DNA from: Gordius sp. MW1
Taxonomy: Eukaryota; Nematomorpha; Gordioida; Gordea; Gordiidae
DNA length: 64,000 bases
Direction: 5' to 3'
Assembly: GCA_964036665.1 (NCBI GenBank)
Contig: OZ038533.1
Location: forward strand, 19,774,575-19,838,574
Part shown: positions 45,740 to 57,120 of the stretch, piece by piece
Position numbering within the stretch: position 1 is the first letter of the stretch
Layout of the letters: every line of letters begins with the position of its first letter
Made by a program: the position numbers and the translations under genes
The notes under the pieces: model-generated
What the model saw: only the letters and a program-made list of their open reading frames with translations
What the model was told of the DNA's origin: nothing
Database searches by the model: none

Positions 45740-46200
45740 TCATCATAATCATAATATAGTAAATGTATTTGTGCATTTTTTATTTTGTAATTAACATTTA
45801 GGATGTTAAATGTAAATTTACATAATTGGATTACTTTTAATAATGGGTAATTTACCACACTCAAGTAGCCGCATATAATCCAAATTTTAATAAATTTAGC
45901 TTGTTGAATAAAATATGAATGGCCTTAAGGCGTGTAAAAATATTTCTATATATTTATTGCATACTTATATCCTTATCATTAAAATATAAGATAAACACAC
46001 ATACTTTAATTGAGTTTTGATGAAGTAGTAAATATTTCAAAAGCATCTTCAAATTCAGGAACAATTAATCATCCTATCCGATGTGAGGATATTTTAAATA
46101 TGTGGATAATTAATCAAAATAATAAACTGTGCTACATAGGCCAAAATTTTTGCACCCCAGCGACTTTTGTGCCTGCCGAAAAGCCGACAAAACATTAGAT
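45740..46200 (+). pseudogene. hAT transposase C-terminal fragment
   Basis: The frame 46010-46198 reads EDILNMWIINQNNKLCYIG then FCTPATFVPAEK, resembling the hAT dimerisation block in which a WW/W-rich strand precedes P-A-T-S-x-x-x-E-R. Serine and arginine of the motif are replaced, and a stop follows. The DNA around 45745-46045 matches the interior of the 33129-34511 hAT element, which supports the assignment. Confidence 0.5.
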
Positions 46201-46829
46201 TCATTAGACTATGAGTTTGTAATGCTTAATGCTTGAACTCATGTTAAACCTCTAAAATTCTCAGACCATAAATAACATTATGTATTTGTTTTGTGCCTTC
46301 CAAATTATAAAGGTAGAATTGGCAAGTGAACACTAATTCACTGAATTTTCTGTGCGATTTTGCACTACACTAAATATAGGTGGCTGAATTATTTAAAAAA
46401 TAAATAAATATTCTGGGACGGGGTCTTACACTATAATAGAATCGCTTATTTGAATATAAAAGTATTTGCTATAAAATTAGATATAGGCCATTTATTAAAA
46501 ACTTCAAAACTCTTACTTCTACCAGTAACATGCTACTTTTATTGATGGTTTTACAACGTTGTAATGTGTGCAATACGTATGTTATAAAAATCAATAAAAA
46601 GTATCAACCCGTGCTTTTTATCTAATATATAAAATTCTCGTGTCACGGTGTTTGTAATTAAACTCCTACAAAATTTATGGACCGATTTTTATGAAAATTT
46701 CTGGGAATATTTGGTAGTCTGACAATAGGTTTTAAACTTTATTTTAATTCTCTAAGTGATAAGACGGTCAAATTATTTTCTTTTATACGTTTTGACGTTT
46801 AATAAAATGTCAATCAAAAGCAACCTCAT

Positions 46830-47130
46830 GACGTTATACATGGATACGCCATTCATAAGCGACTTCATGACGTCATACATGGATATATACGTTTTGACAC
46901 TTAATAAAATGTCAGTCATAATCAACTCTATGAAGTCATACATGGATATATACGTGTTGACACTTAAAAAAATGTCAATAATAAGATACTTCATGATGTC
47001 ATACATGGACACGCCAACCATAAGCAATTTCATGACGTCATACATGGACACGCCAATTATAAGCAACTTTATGACGTCATACATGGATACGCCAATCATA
47101 AGCAACTTTATGACGTCATACATGGATAAT
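46830..47130 (+). repeat. Minisatellite with 39-bp units containing TGACGTCA
   Basis: Units of the form ATAAGCAACTTTATGACGTC then ATACATGGATACGCCAATC recur, four of them at 39-bp spacing from about 46990 to 47120, with longer variants before. Because 39 is divisible by three, long frames run through on both strands (13-residue periodicity). These are not genes. A further unit appears at 47366. Confidence 0.88.
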
Positions 47131-47207
47131 TTAAAATGCGACGATGTGAATAATCTTTTATATATAAAAAGGCTGAAGTATTCTACATATAAAGTACCAT
47201 ATCGCAT

Positions 47208-47345
47208 GGGCTTAGCCTGCATCGGAATTTGAGGGAGGCAAAAATAATTTAGGGAGGGGTAAAATAATATTTTCAGACAATAATTTAGTCATTATTTTAA
47301 TAAGCTTCAAAAAGTTTTTGGATTCTTTAGGAGGGAGCAGCCACT
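47208..47345. mobile_element. GGGCGTAGCC-family relic (left part)
   Basis: CATGGGCTTAGCCTGCATCGG starts a segment that resembles 4504-4685 through GGGAGGCAAAA, AATAATTTAGTCATTATTTT and GGGAGCAGCC, but the right end is missing. Confidence 0.6.
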
Positions 47346-47790
47346 ATTTTTAATAAAATGTCAATCATACGCAACTTCATGACGTCATACAAGGATACAG
47401 TAAAATGCAAAAATTCTTTCTTATATAAAAAGGGCTGAAGTATTCTATTTATTAACATATCAGCAATAATATTTGGCCCCGCGGGGTCCTGGATGTATTC
47501 GAATGAGTGGCAAATGCGAGGATTAGCACATGCTCACATGATTAGGTTCATCGACAAAATGCGTCCTGAAGACATCGATAGTTTAATTTATGCCAAATTC
47601 CAAATCCGTTTACTGAAAAATTATTGTTTAATATTGTTACTACAAACAAGATTCATGACCCATTAATCGTCATCACCTTGCATGTTAGATGAATAATGTA
47701 CAAAGCGTTTTCCTAAAAATTTCACCAACGATACGGTCACACATGTCGTCGAATACTTAAAAAGGAATTGATATGGATGTATTTAGAATT

Positions 47791-49256
47791 GAAAATACCA
47801 CTTACTATTTTTTGTCGCCTTTCTATTTATAAAAATTCTAGAATTAGATTTTGAAAATAAAACAAAATTAATTCTTAAAATTTTAAATCGTAATTTTTGG
47901 CCGGCTGTTTGGACTGCATTAGTGAATTGGGATTAAAGGATTTTGGCAGGCCTTGGCAGGCAATTTAGTTATTAAACCGTGATGGGTTCCCGACAGAAAA
48001 TTTTAGACAAATATGACAAATGATAAAAGTATTAACATTTTATAGAATGAGGTACATTATAATAATCGCTTATTTATCTACTTCCTGGGGCGGTCTGGTC
48101 TTTTCACGGAAGATAAATGTTCAAACAAGCTTTTTTTTCATAGCAATTTTCACAATCATATTTGGAAATTTTACAACGCATTCTGTCAAAAATTAAATCA
48201 AAAAAATTAGATGCATATATTATGTTTCTAGGTTTTAAAAAGTGTCTTAAAGTCTTTAATGTAACTAAACTATAATATTTTAAACCATTTAATTTAGTTA
48301 TTAATCAAAAAACAGGGGGCCTCATTTACTCCACTGATTAGTAAAAATTATGACCTGTCAAAATATCCCCTATTTCTGCATCATTAAACAAATAACCCAA
48401 TTATCATTTTATAATAAAACTAATTTTCCTAATAAATGATTGGCTTATTAATTTTTAATAGTTTTATATTTAATATAGTTTCCTCATTTGTTTTTGACAA
48501 GTTGGCAAAATATCATTTTGCATATGCGTTACATTCCTGTTTCAAATTAATCCTCAAAATTTTCACATTTTTTTCTTTCAACTGTATTTCATATGGTAAT
48601 TAATCAAACATTTTTTCAGCATGGAGTGCAAGAAGGCCAATTGCTTTCGTTTGCAATATGCTGATAAGCCTCTCCTATATAAAATCATTTTATACAGATA
48701 TAATTACTAAGATAATAATTATGTTTACTATAATTATGACATAATCTTTTATTAGGCATCTTCACTCACCTACAAGAAAAACTAATTGAGCTTATATAAC
48801 ATACTTATAAAGACCTGAATGAAAATGATATTAAAATATGTTAAAAATTGTGTTATTTACTATTTTTGAGTTATATTTTGAATATTTCTGTTCATTACAT
48901 GATCAACATCATTTAGAAAATTTTTAGGCCTCTTGCAAATTTGGTGAGATAAAATCGAATTAATAGTTTTTCTATTCTGTATTTTTCAATAGTTATTTGA
49001 TGAAATGTTATATATACATTCTACTATGTAATTACTATATAATAATTAAAGGCTAAAAAGGTAGTAAAAATAGATTTAAACAAATTAAGTTATGGGATAA
49101 AACATATGAAACCAAATTTTTAAAAAATCAGGATTTAAAATTCACTTCATCTTGTTGCAAATATATTGTACTAATTAGACTTGTTTTAATGTTTAAAATA
49201 AATACTTTTTTAATTATTGTATAAAAGTTCCAATAGCTACTTTATATATACCTATA
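47791..49256. other. AT-rich intergenic sequence, no gene seen
   Basis: I could not find coding content, element termini or RNA genes in this stretch. Confidence 0.5.
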
Positions 49257-49396
49257 CATGGGCATAGCCAGGTTTTGGATTAGGGGGGGGGGACGTTTAA
49301 AAGTTTAATTGGAGAGAGGAGAGGCAAAACATAAAAAATTTTAAGAATATTCTTTTCCGTCATCTAGGGTTGCTGCCCCCCTTGGCTACGCCCATG
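49257..49396. mobile_element. GGGCGTAGCC-family miniature element
   Basis: Ends are CATGGGCATAGCCAGG and CCTTGGCTACGCCCATG, with an internal G run. Flanking octamers do not match, so the target duplication has decayed or the copy is rearranged. Confidence 0.8.
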
Positions 49397-50175
49397 TATA
49401 TTGAAAATAAAAATGTATGCTTTTAAAAATATAGAATATACAGCTAAGATTTGAAAACAAAAATGTGCTAAGAAAAAAAGGGTTAAATTTTTAAAATTTA
49501 AATAATGAACCCTATATACAAACATTTTATTTTTTAAATGGTGTTGGATGGATTAATGAAAATTGTTTTGATGCCTAAGGCCTGGTTTGGGCAGGGCTGT
49601 CTACCCAAGCCCAAACTATTTATACATTTTTGCTCAAGCTCAACCCAAATTCTAAGTTAAGGCTGGGCTTCCCCGTGCATTACCCATGTAATTAATTCCC
49701 CTCTTCCTGACGGTCCAAAATATTCAAAAGGGTTTCTTTCCAAAGGCCTAAGTTTCAAATTTCATCACCAAATAAAATCAAGCAAATATACTGTGAAAAC
49801 ATAGAAATACTATACTATTTTAAATATTATTTTAGATACTAATTTAAAAAACCTCTCATCACCTTTTTCATAACATTACCATTTATATTTAATAAAAAAA
49901 TTACCAAATATTTTTTAACATTAAATGTAATATTTAAAGTTATTGTTCTAACTTAGCCTTATAGAATGGATTCCTTCAAAAAGTTAAAAAAATTCTTCGT
50001 GTATTTATAGGTGGGGTCAATGAGGACCCCAAGCGGTTTGTAAATGTTGTACAAATTAAGTTAGTGATTGTTATAATTTTATTTTTTCAGTAGCTTAATA
50101 AATTTATCCTAGAATATCTCTGCAAAATTTGGCTTGTTTTTATTTAAGGTAGAGAGTGTTTTAGATACCCAGGGT

Positions 50176-50429
50176 CATGGGCGTAGCCAGGGGGGAGCGA
50201 CTGCTCCCTAATTTAAAAAAAAAAATTTCAATACAAAAACCCTAAAGAATTAAAAAAAAAATTATGTTTTGCTCCCCCCTAATTTTGCTCTGCCCCCCCC
50301 CCTCTGGATAGTCGAGACCTTTTCTTTTTTTTTTGCTCTCAGGAAAATTTTAGAGGATAATTTTTGGATTTGGATAGTCGAGCCCTTTTTTTTTTGCTCG
50401 CTCCCCTCCGAAAGCTGGCTACGCCCATG
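50176..50429. mobile_element. GGGCGTAGCC-family miniature element with exact target duplication
   Basis: Ends are CATGGGCGTAGCCAGG and GCTGGCTACGCCCATG. CCCAGGGT flanks it exactly at 50168-50175 and 50430-50437. The interior has C runs and a duplicated GGATAGTCGAGACC-like segment. Confidence 0.94.
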
Positions 50430-51990
50430 CCCAGGGTCGTCCAGGATAACACGTTCCACAATATGAAAAAAAAACTTTCAACTTTTTTTTTAAATATAAT
50501 ATTAAAAAGCATTATTCTTAACCTTTTTGTAAAGAAACTTTTTAAGGTTCGGGGTAGTGTTTTAGGTCAGCGTTTTAGGTTATGGTTAGGATTAGATGCA
50601 CATCAAATTCCCTCCCCATTTGAGTTTTAAAAATAAGATCTAATAATTAGATTTATTAATAAGATATCTAAGAATAGTATAGATATTCCAAAATGGTATA
50701 AAAAATGGGATATTCAAAAATGATTGATTAGCCCTTTTTCTCTCAGCTTTTTTTTTGAACACATTTTAGGGTCTAAATAATTTATTAGCTTTCATTCTGA
50801 TCAGCTTTTATTTTGAAAAGCTTTCTTTTTGAATAAGAATCATTTAAACATATCTAACATTAAAAAGTGTTATATATTTGTATTTTTTGTCTGAAGATGG
50901 TATATAAATATAAAAAGATAAAATTTTATCAAGTGATCCCAAATAAATAATCATTAAATATTAGTTTGAGGAGTTTATAGTTAAAAGTTTATATTATAGT
51001 AGCTTAGGATTTAATAGACTAATTACTAATGTCTTTTTATAAAATGTTTATAAAGGAACTGAATTAAAACTTTCTTGTTAATTTAAAACAAATCAATTTG
51101 ATATTAAATATGTGTAGGTGTATTTGCAATATTGACTGTTTTTATAGCCTTATATGATGTTTATTTTAAGGTCTTATATGAAGATTAATTTCATATTCTA
51201 AAATTCAACCTTATATGATGTATTTCTATTGTAAAAATTTAGAACTAAGTTGAGCAATTAAAATAAAAATCTTTGTCTCAAAAAATAAAAAGTCAAAACT
51301 TCTTTTAGTTTGGACAACTCTATTTTTTTGTTTTGATGTTTTTATACCAAATTTACAAAAACCATGAACTTATATTACCATTGTCTATTTATAAATTTAC
51401 TATTCTAAACTTTACTTTCAATCTAAAATAATTCAAATTCTAAACTAAGAAAACTTGTAGGAAATCTCATTTTTTACACAAATACTATTTTTAGAGCCTA
51501 ATAAAATTTTTGTTTTATATTTTACATTTAGAATATTTTTCCTATTCTTAATTTGAACCTTCTATAATGTATTTCTATTAAAAAAATTTAATTGAAGTCC
51601 AAAAATTAGAAAAATAATGGCTAAGAACAGTACATTTTTAAATTTTAAAAACATAGGGCCAAAAATTCTTTAAGTTTGGACATCTCTATTTTTTTCTTTT
51701 AAGGTTTTTTATGCCAAATTTTCTACATTTATAGTTCCAACCTTATTTTATAGGATCTTATAAATTAAATTATGAAATCGGGGGAAAAAATTGTTATGCA
51801 TAAATATAGTCATAGGGAGAAATTTTGGGTGTTGTACTAATTGCAATAATAAAATTGTAACCACTTGTTCAAATACCCAAAGTAACATATCAATTTACAG
51901 ATAAGAGTTAAAGTATTATGCTTAAAAAGTTTTAAAAGTTTATATTATAATACAACAAAGTTATCTATTTAAAGTTTGGGGTCATCATGA
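50430..51990. other. AT-rich intergenic sequence
   Basis: No gene is seen. A phrase close to CTTATATGATGTATTTCTATT recurs at about 51215 and, degenerated, near 51560, hinting at an old local duplication. Confidence 0.45.
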
Positions 51991-51998
51991 CCCCCTTT

Positions 51999-52168
51999 CA
52001 TGGGCGTACCCGGGGGGGGGGGGGCCCCCCCCCCTTATTTACGGAAATAAAAAAAAATTTCAATGCAAAAACATTGAAAAATTAAAAAAAATTATGTTTT
52101 GCCCCTCTCCAAATGAACTTTTGAAGTTTTGCCCCGCCCCCCTAATTCAAAACCTGGGTACGCCCATG
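51999..52168. mobile_element. GGGCGTAGCC-family miniature element with exact target duplication
   Basis: Ends are CATGGGCGTACCCGGG and CCTGGGTACGCCCATG. CCCCCTTT flanks it exactly at 51991-51998 and 52169-52176. The GTACCC variant matches the copy at 11523-11696, defining a subfamily. Confidence 0.93.
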
Positions 52169-52333
52169 CCCCCTTTACCATCCGTGTTAGGATTTTGACT
52201 TGGCCAACGGAGGGTTAAGAAGCATCTCGGTATATTTGACTTTTATACACAATGCAAAAGTTGGATTTATACTCAACTCGTCTATTGCACAATTCATATA
52301 CTGCTCAGAAATTATAATTTAAACATAATTATA

Positions 52334-52577
52334 CATGGGCTTATGGGGGGGGGGCAGAAATTTTTTTTCCTGAGAGCAAAAAAAAAGGTCTCCACTATCC
52401 AAAAATCTTCCTGAGAGCAAAAAAAAGCAACTGCCCTAAATTAGGGCAGGGGGTCCGGCTGCCCCCTCCTGCTAATTAGGGGGGAGGGGCAAAACATAAC
52501 TTTTTTTTAATTTGTTAGGGTTTTTGTATTGAAATTTTTTTTAATTAGAGGGGGGGCACCCCCTGCGTACGCGTATG
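52334..52577. mobile_element. GGGCGTAGCC-family miniature element, diverged, exact target duplication
   Basis: Ends are CATGGGCTTATGGGGGG and CTGCGTACGCGTATG. TAATTATA flanks it exactly at 52326-52333 and 52578-52585. The inner part has the G runs and GAGAGCAAAAAAAA segments typical of the larger copies. Confidence 0.88.
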
Positions 52578-53076
52578 TAATTATATAAGTATATCTAATA
52601 TATATAACAATATTTGATATTGTAAATGCATATTAACTTATTATAAAGCATTTAATCTAAACTATAAAAGAAAATATCAATAAAAAATTTGAACTTCATA
52701 AAATATATGCTTATGAAAGAAAATATGTATGCAGCAATAAAAAAGTTAATATTCATATATTATATGTTTATTAAGTTTTTACAACCTTACAAAGCGTTAA
52801 TAACATGAATAAATATAAAATTAATTAGTTATATGCATGCTTTGCAAATTTCAACTACATTTTGATTGGTTGTAGATCCTTTGAGCGATAGACCAGTTAA
52901 GCAAATGCGCAAAAGTTGCACTATCATAAAAATGTCAAGTATTACAAGTTGCCTTCCCAATGTTACTTAGCCATTTGATTCATATAATCATAGACTACAT
53001 AGACTGCTCATCACGGTGTAAAATGTGTGTGTTTTTTTCCGCCATTTCGAATAACACTACCGTCCTATATCACATA

Positions 53077-53145
53077 ATGGCGTTTTGCGCTGTGCCGTTT
53101 TGTTCGAACAGGAGAGGTGAAGAAAAATGGTTTTGATTCCATAAA
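53077..53145 (+). pseudogene. THAP-like N-terminal fragment, left arm
   Basis: The frame reads MAFCAVPFCSNRR then GEEKWF, a stop, and FHK. THAP domains start M-x-x-C-x(4)-C and contain a W-F/Y-x-F-x-K-type segment, so the match is good though short. The sequence GAGAGGTGAAGA could instead be a splice donor after Arg. Only about 23 residues remain, so no function is possible here. Confidence 0.55.
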
Positions 53146-53280
53146 TAAGTAAGATATTACAAAATATATGATATTTTTAAAAAAATTTAATAACATTACA
53201 GTTTTTACATTTTTAATTTTTATGAAATGTGTCAATAATAAATTTTTTAAAAATATCATATATTTTGTAATATCTTACTT

Positions 53281-53349
53281 ATTTATGGAATCAAAACATT
53301 TTTTCTTACCTCTCCTGTTCGAACAAAACGGCACAGCGCAAAACGTCAT
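53281..53349 (-). pseudogene. THAP-like N-terminal fragment, right arm (inverted copy)
   Basis: On the minus strand the arm reads MTFCAVPFCSNRR, followed by GGTAAGAAA, a better splice donor than in the left arm. This raises the possibility that the ancestral gene had an intron here. It differs from the left arm by a few substitutions and a small indel. Confidence 0.55.
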
Positions 53350-53455
53350 TATGTGATATAGGACGGTAGTGTTATTCAAAATGGAGGCAAATTCACACAC
53401 AATTTGCCATATGAAACATATGACATGGGCAGTCTATGTAGTCTATGGATATAAT

Positions 53456-54230
53456 GCCAGCACATCACGCTTAGTTATAGAATAGCATATCGACCTGGCC
53501 ACTAGAATTATGGGTGTATTGTTTCAATATAAATTCAATTTAATCTCCGGAAATTCTTTAAATATTTTTTTAGCGGCAATCAAAGTTATTAGTTATAGTT
53601 TGGTCATGAAAATCGTCGTTACGGAAAACAGATCTGTTATCTGGACGTACATACTGATTTCTTATATGCCGTCAATCAATAACTTTTTCAAATAGTGTTT
53701 TATATCTAGCTTCCAAATTTTTTTTTAAATGCCTTAAATTTATATTATAGGTTTTAGAAAAAGGAGAATCTCCTTGGGCGAGAAACCTCTTGCATTTGCC
53801 TTCCTTGAGTCTGAACATTTTATAAAGGAATTAATTCAATTTATAAACATACAATAAAATTTGGATGAAAAGTAACGTACTACTTTGGCGCTACATCGAT
53901 AAAAAAGTATCGCTTTATAGATAGAGCTACTATTTTAAAAGTAGCGCGCAACTAAACATATTTCAATGAAGGTTTATCTATTGCACTATAGAAATGCTTG
54001 GATAACCCAATTATGATATATATATTAATTATTTTTTTAAATGAGTGTTCAAATTTACGTAGAAAAGTATTTTCTGAATAAATATCGTACTTTTTAATAC
54101 TTTATCCATCAGCTAGACTTTAAAATAATAAATATAATATTTTGTTATAAATAACATACAAGAATGCACTTAAAAAGAGTATAACTATGAAAGAAACAGT
54201 ATATGATTGGTTAAAATGGTGCTAAATAAC
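53456..54230. other. AT-rich spacer, no gene seen
   Basis: An open frame at 53510-53695 has no recognisable motif and AT-driven composition. Nothing else was found. Confidence 0.4.
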
Positions 54231-55471
54231 TAGAGCTCAAGAACTAGTTCATTTTGAACTAGTTCAGTTCACTTTTTTGTGAACTTGAACTAGTTACCTT
54301 TCCAAAAATTGAACTATGAACTTGAACTAGTTCGTTTTTTTTTAAAGTTGAACTGAACTAGTACTTTTTTAATACTTGAACTTTACAATATAAATAATCT
54401 AGTTCATCATAAAGATTTTTAAATCCTAAAATTTGTTAAAGTTTATTAAAATTATGACTAAAATTTCGAAAAATGATCATTTTACCCCTCCTTAAATCAT
54501 TAATGCCCCTCTCTAATTTGAATGCTGGCTACCCCCATGGCTGTATTATTGTCAGTAAAAATCATTTATTTAATTTTTGTGGTTTATATGCGAAAAATGG
54601 AGAGGAAGAGTATAGAATTTTGAAGGCAATAAATTCAATATTGCCACTAGGTGCAGAAAATGTTAACCCTCATCCCTAAAATGGGTTGGATTTCCTAAAT
54701 ATCAGACGTGATAACTCCAATAAAAAAACCATTGAAAACTTTATAAAACTGATGAATACCTCATTTGATATATATAATAAATTACCAAAACAAATTTTTA
54801 TTAAATATAACGTTTGCATATTCAATCAAGTGCTCCTGTTAAAAAAACTGTTCATTTTAGGAAAACTTCCCTTTGTGGATAAACTTTCATCTTTATTAAA
54901 TGATAATTTTGAAAATAATAAATTATTGAAGTTTCCCGTCTATTTCCCCCTGACTTCTATTATCAATTACAATTATATATATAATGTTTGAAATGAAAGA
55001 TTTAGCACATATAATTCTTTTTCAAAATTATATAGCTAATTTAGCTTTGTATAAAAAAGCTTGTTGGTATATGAGAAATGTTTGTTAAATTAGATTTTAT
55101 AATGGACTATTTCCAATTTAAAATAAACAATAATAAGTTCGTATAAACTCAATCATCAATAAAAATTTAATTCATAGAATTTTAAAATTGCGTATCGGCT
55201 TCAGAACTGATTTTTAATCAGATAAAACGTTTTTCAAAAACCCCTCGGATGGGATTAAAATTCTATAATTTTTTAATGAACTGAAATATGAACTGAACTT
55301 GAACTAGTTCATTTTGTAAAATTTGAACTAAGAACTGAACTAGTTCGTTTTTTCCAAAATGAACTCGAACTAGTTACTTATGAAAAAATCTGAACTTGAA
55401 CTAATTTTATTTTTTAAAATGAACTATGAACTTGAACTAGTTCATAATTAAGATGAACTTTAACAGCTCTA
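54231..55471. mobile_element. hAT-like element with GAACTAGTTC subterminal arrays
   Basis: It starts TAGAGCTCAAGAACTAGTTC and ends TTTAACAGCTCTA, imperfect inverted repeats. Palindromic GAACTAGTTC and half-sites GAACTTGAAC/GTTCAGTTC are arrayed over about 150 bases at each end. Inside are a decayed right half of a GGGCGTAGCC element (54475-54541), a frame of unknown nature (54686-54991), and a segment near 55190-55255 resembling the CGGATC hAT family (CAAAAACCCCTCGGAT). No target duplication survives. Confidence 0.65.
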
Positions 55472-55851
55472 TATCACCCATTCTAGTTGATCTTAGGCTA
55501 GGGCAGTGTGCTAATAAGCCGATGGGTTAACCAATCATAACAAATAAAAAACCTATGTGAAAAAATTATGTATGCCTTAAAACACAACTGGAAACAGAAG
55601 AAGAGAGTATTGTGCCAGGTTTAATGAGAAAAGAAAGGTAGTCAAAGAAGTATAAAGCTTATTTCATCTTGTTGGCCCTCATTTACAAAAAAGCGTATAA
55701 AAAGTTTAGGTTGATTATAATCAAAAGTTCAATAGTGAGAGGTGTGCCTCGGATATTTGGATAGGAAGCAATTTTGTTTATGAGGTAACTTATTTTTTAT
55801 ATCGGGCATAAATATTTAAAAGACACATGAAAAATCACATTTTTATTTGGC

Positions 55852-56998
55852 TTATTTTAACATGTGTTTGTATGCGTTAAAATATTCATCTTTCGGGTAA
55901 AACAGTGTGTAATCTTGCTGATAACGTTCCATCAACCCCTTTATATCATTAGGTGTAAGTTGTTTTAAGTACTTTGATATTAACTTATAAGTGTTATTAA
56001 TTTGTGCAAAGGGAAAATAATGCATCCGATTTAGTCCCGTCCTGGCTAACACGTATTTCGCATCTGATATTAGATTTTCATGACGTCCTATAAAGTGGTA
56101 GTTGTAGAGGCATGGTCTGGTGATATCACTCATCGGTCTCCAATGTTCATTTAAAAGTATATCGTCGTTCCACGTCTTATTGTCAAGAATGAATTTAATA
56201 AACTCTGGAAATGTTATAAGCTTGCCCCTTAAGTCTATATCATTCTTTCTGTAATTATACCTTAGGCTTCGGTTTGATAGTTTTAAATCTTCGTGATATT
56301 TAATACCTACATTATTGGTTAAGCTTTTATTCCTAAAATTGTCTATAATGTATTGCCCATATTTGTCAAAAAATTGATATCTTGGATCTTCAAATTTATT
56401 TCTGTAAGCCGACACGAGACGTTCGACAGGATTGCGAACAAACATAAATTTGAAGTACCCTTTAAAATATTCATGGAAGAAAGTTTCAGTTTGTATGGGA
56501 TCATTTATAATTGCTCTAAAATGTGTCCTATTGAGGCCATAAATTTTTTTAAATTTATTATTTAAAGTTGCAAATCGCTGATCCCAACGTATATCGCTTA
56601 AGTGGATGTCAGCACCAAATTGCTTATACCAGTTCTTAAGTTGATTTAAATGCCCATAGTATTTATCGATGGACATAAGAGCCGAGTAATCGTGTATGAC
56701 ATTGCCGTACTTAAGGTTCAAGAGTTTGGGATCTATACTAAAATTGACAAATCGATTGCGTGAACCGTGTAATGACATATAAAATAAACTCCTCCACATA
56801 GTACACGATACTTTAGGTATATAGCAGTACAACACTTTATTATTTTCATCTACAATCATGTGTTGGCGATTGTCATAGTCCACCTTTCTTGTCTTCTTAC
56901 CGACTATTGTAGACTCTCCCTTAAGGCATACCGTGCGAACATGATTCGTGATATTTTGATCTTCGTTAGTAGTGGCAATTTGTTTGAGTAAGTTAAGA
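55852..56998 (-). CDS. Carbohydrate sulfotransferase (CHST11-14/HNK-1 family), main exon
   Basis: The large minus-strand exon encodes a Golgi-type sulfotransferase, which by family knowledge moves sulfate from PAPS to hydroxyls of galactosamine or related sugars in chondroitin/dermatan-type glycans. VLYCYIPKVSCTMWRSLFY is the 5'-phosphosulfate binding loop and FMFVRNPVERLVSAYRNKF the 3'-phosphate binding segment, both intact. WRPMSDITRPCLYNYHFIGR and the C-terminal YQQDYTLFYPKDEYF are also family-typical, and the frame closes at TAA. The frame is open upstream of the core to about 57015, with a plausible acceptor (ATAAACAG) at 56999. No initiator or membrane anchor is seen, so at least one 5' exon (higher coordinates) is missing, perhaps displaced by the retroelement at 57121. 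The exact substrate cannot be told. Confidence 0.86.
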
Positions 56999-57120
56999 CT
57001 GTTTATTTTATAAAGGATTCTCTAAATAGTGCAAAAAATAATGACGTAAAACGCACACATATGTACTAATTCTTTTAACTGTACTTAAATAAGCCAATAT
57101 GGCTTTCCTAAAGAGCTAAT

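Larger units (their letters stand above)
46620..47790 (+). mobile_element. Helitron 5' end with minisatellite and Rep remnant
   Basis: It starts TCTAATATATAAAATTCTCG followed by a GACCGATTTTTATGAAAATT stretch, as at 13559. At 47486-47790 is a Helitron Rep fragment: RGLAHAHMIRFIDKMRPEDI, LLFNIVTTN-like words in shifted frame, and KRFPKNFTNDTVTHVV in another frame. The RGLPHAH-like block is characteristic of the Helitron Rep domain. No 3' terminus was located. Confidence 0.72.
52989..53447. mobile_element. Long palindromic foldback element with THAP-like coding ends (P-element-like)
   Basis: The outer ends CATAGACTACATAGACTGC (left) and its complement (right) begin two arms of about 230 bases that are nearly perfect inverted copies. 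Flanking octamers CATATAAT (52981-52988) and GATATAAT (53448-53455) match at 7 of 8. Each arm carries, reading toward the centre, a Met-initiated frame resembling the start of a THAP zinc finger (C-x-x-x-x-C spacing). P-type transposons have THAP-bearing transposases and 8-bp duplications, so a P-element-derived foldback is the best reading. Confidence 0.75.

Noticed and set aside
46830-47130. CRISPR-like regular repeats
   Set aside because: Units are contiguous variants of a minisatellite without unique spacers, and the genome is clearly eukaryotic.
46756-47232. Long open frames on both strands encoding 13-residue repeats
   Set aside because: They follow the 39-bp minisatellite period; both strands are open at once and there is no start context or flanking homology.
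54686-54991. 101-residue open frame as a host gene
   Set aside because: It sits inside a hAT-like element, is AT-driven and has no recognisable motif; kept only as part of that element.
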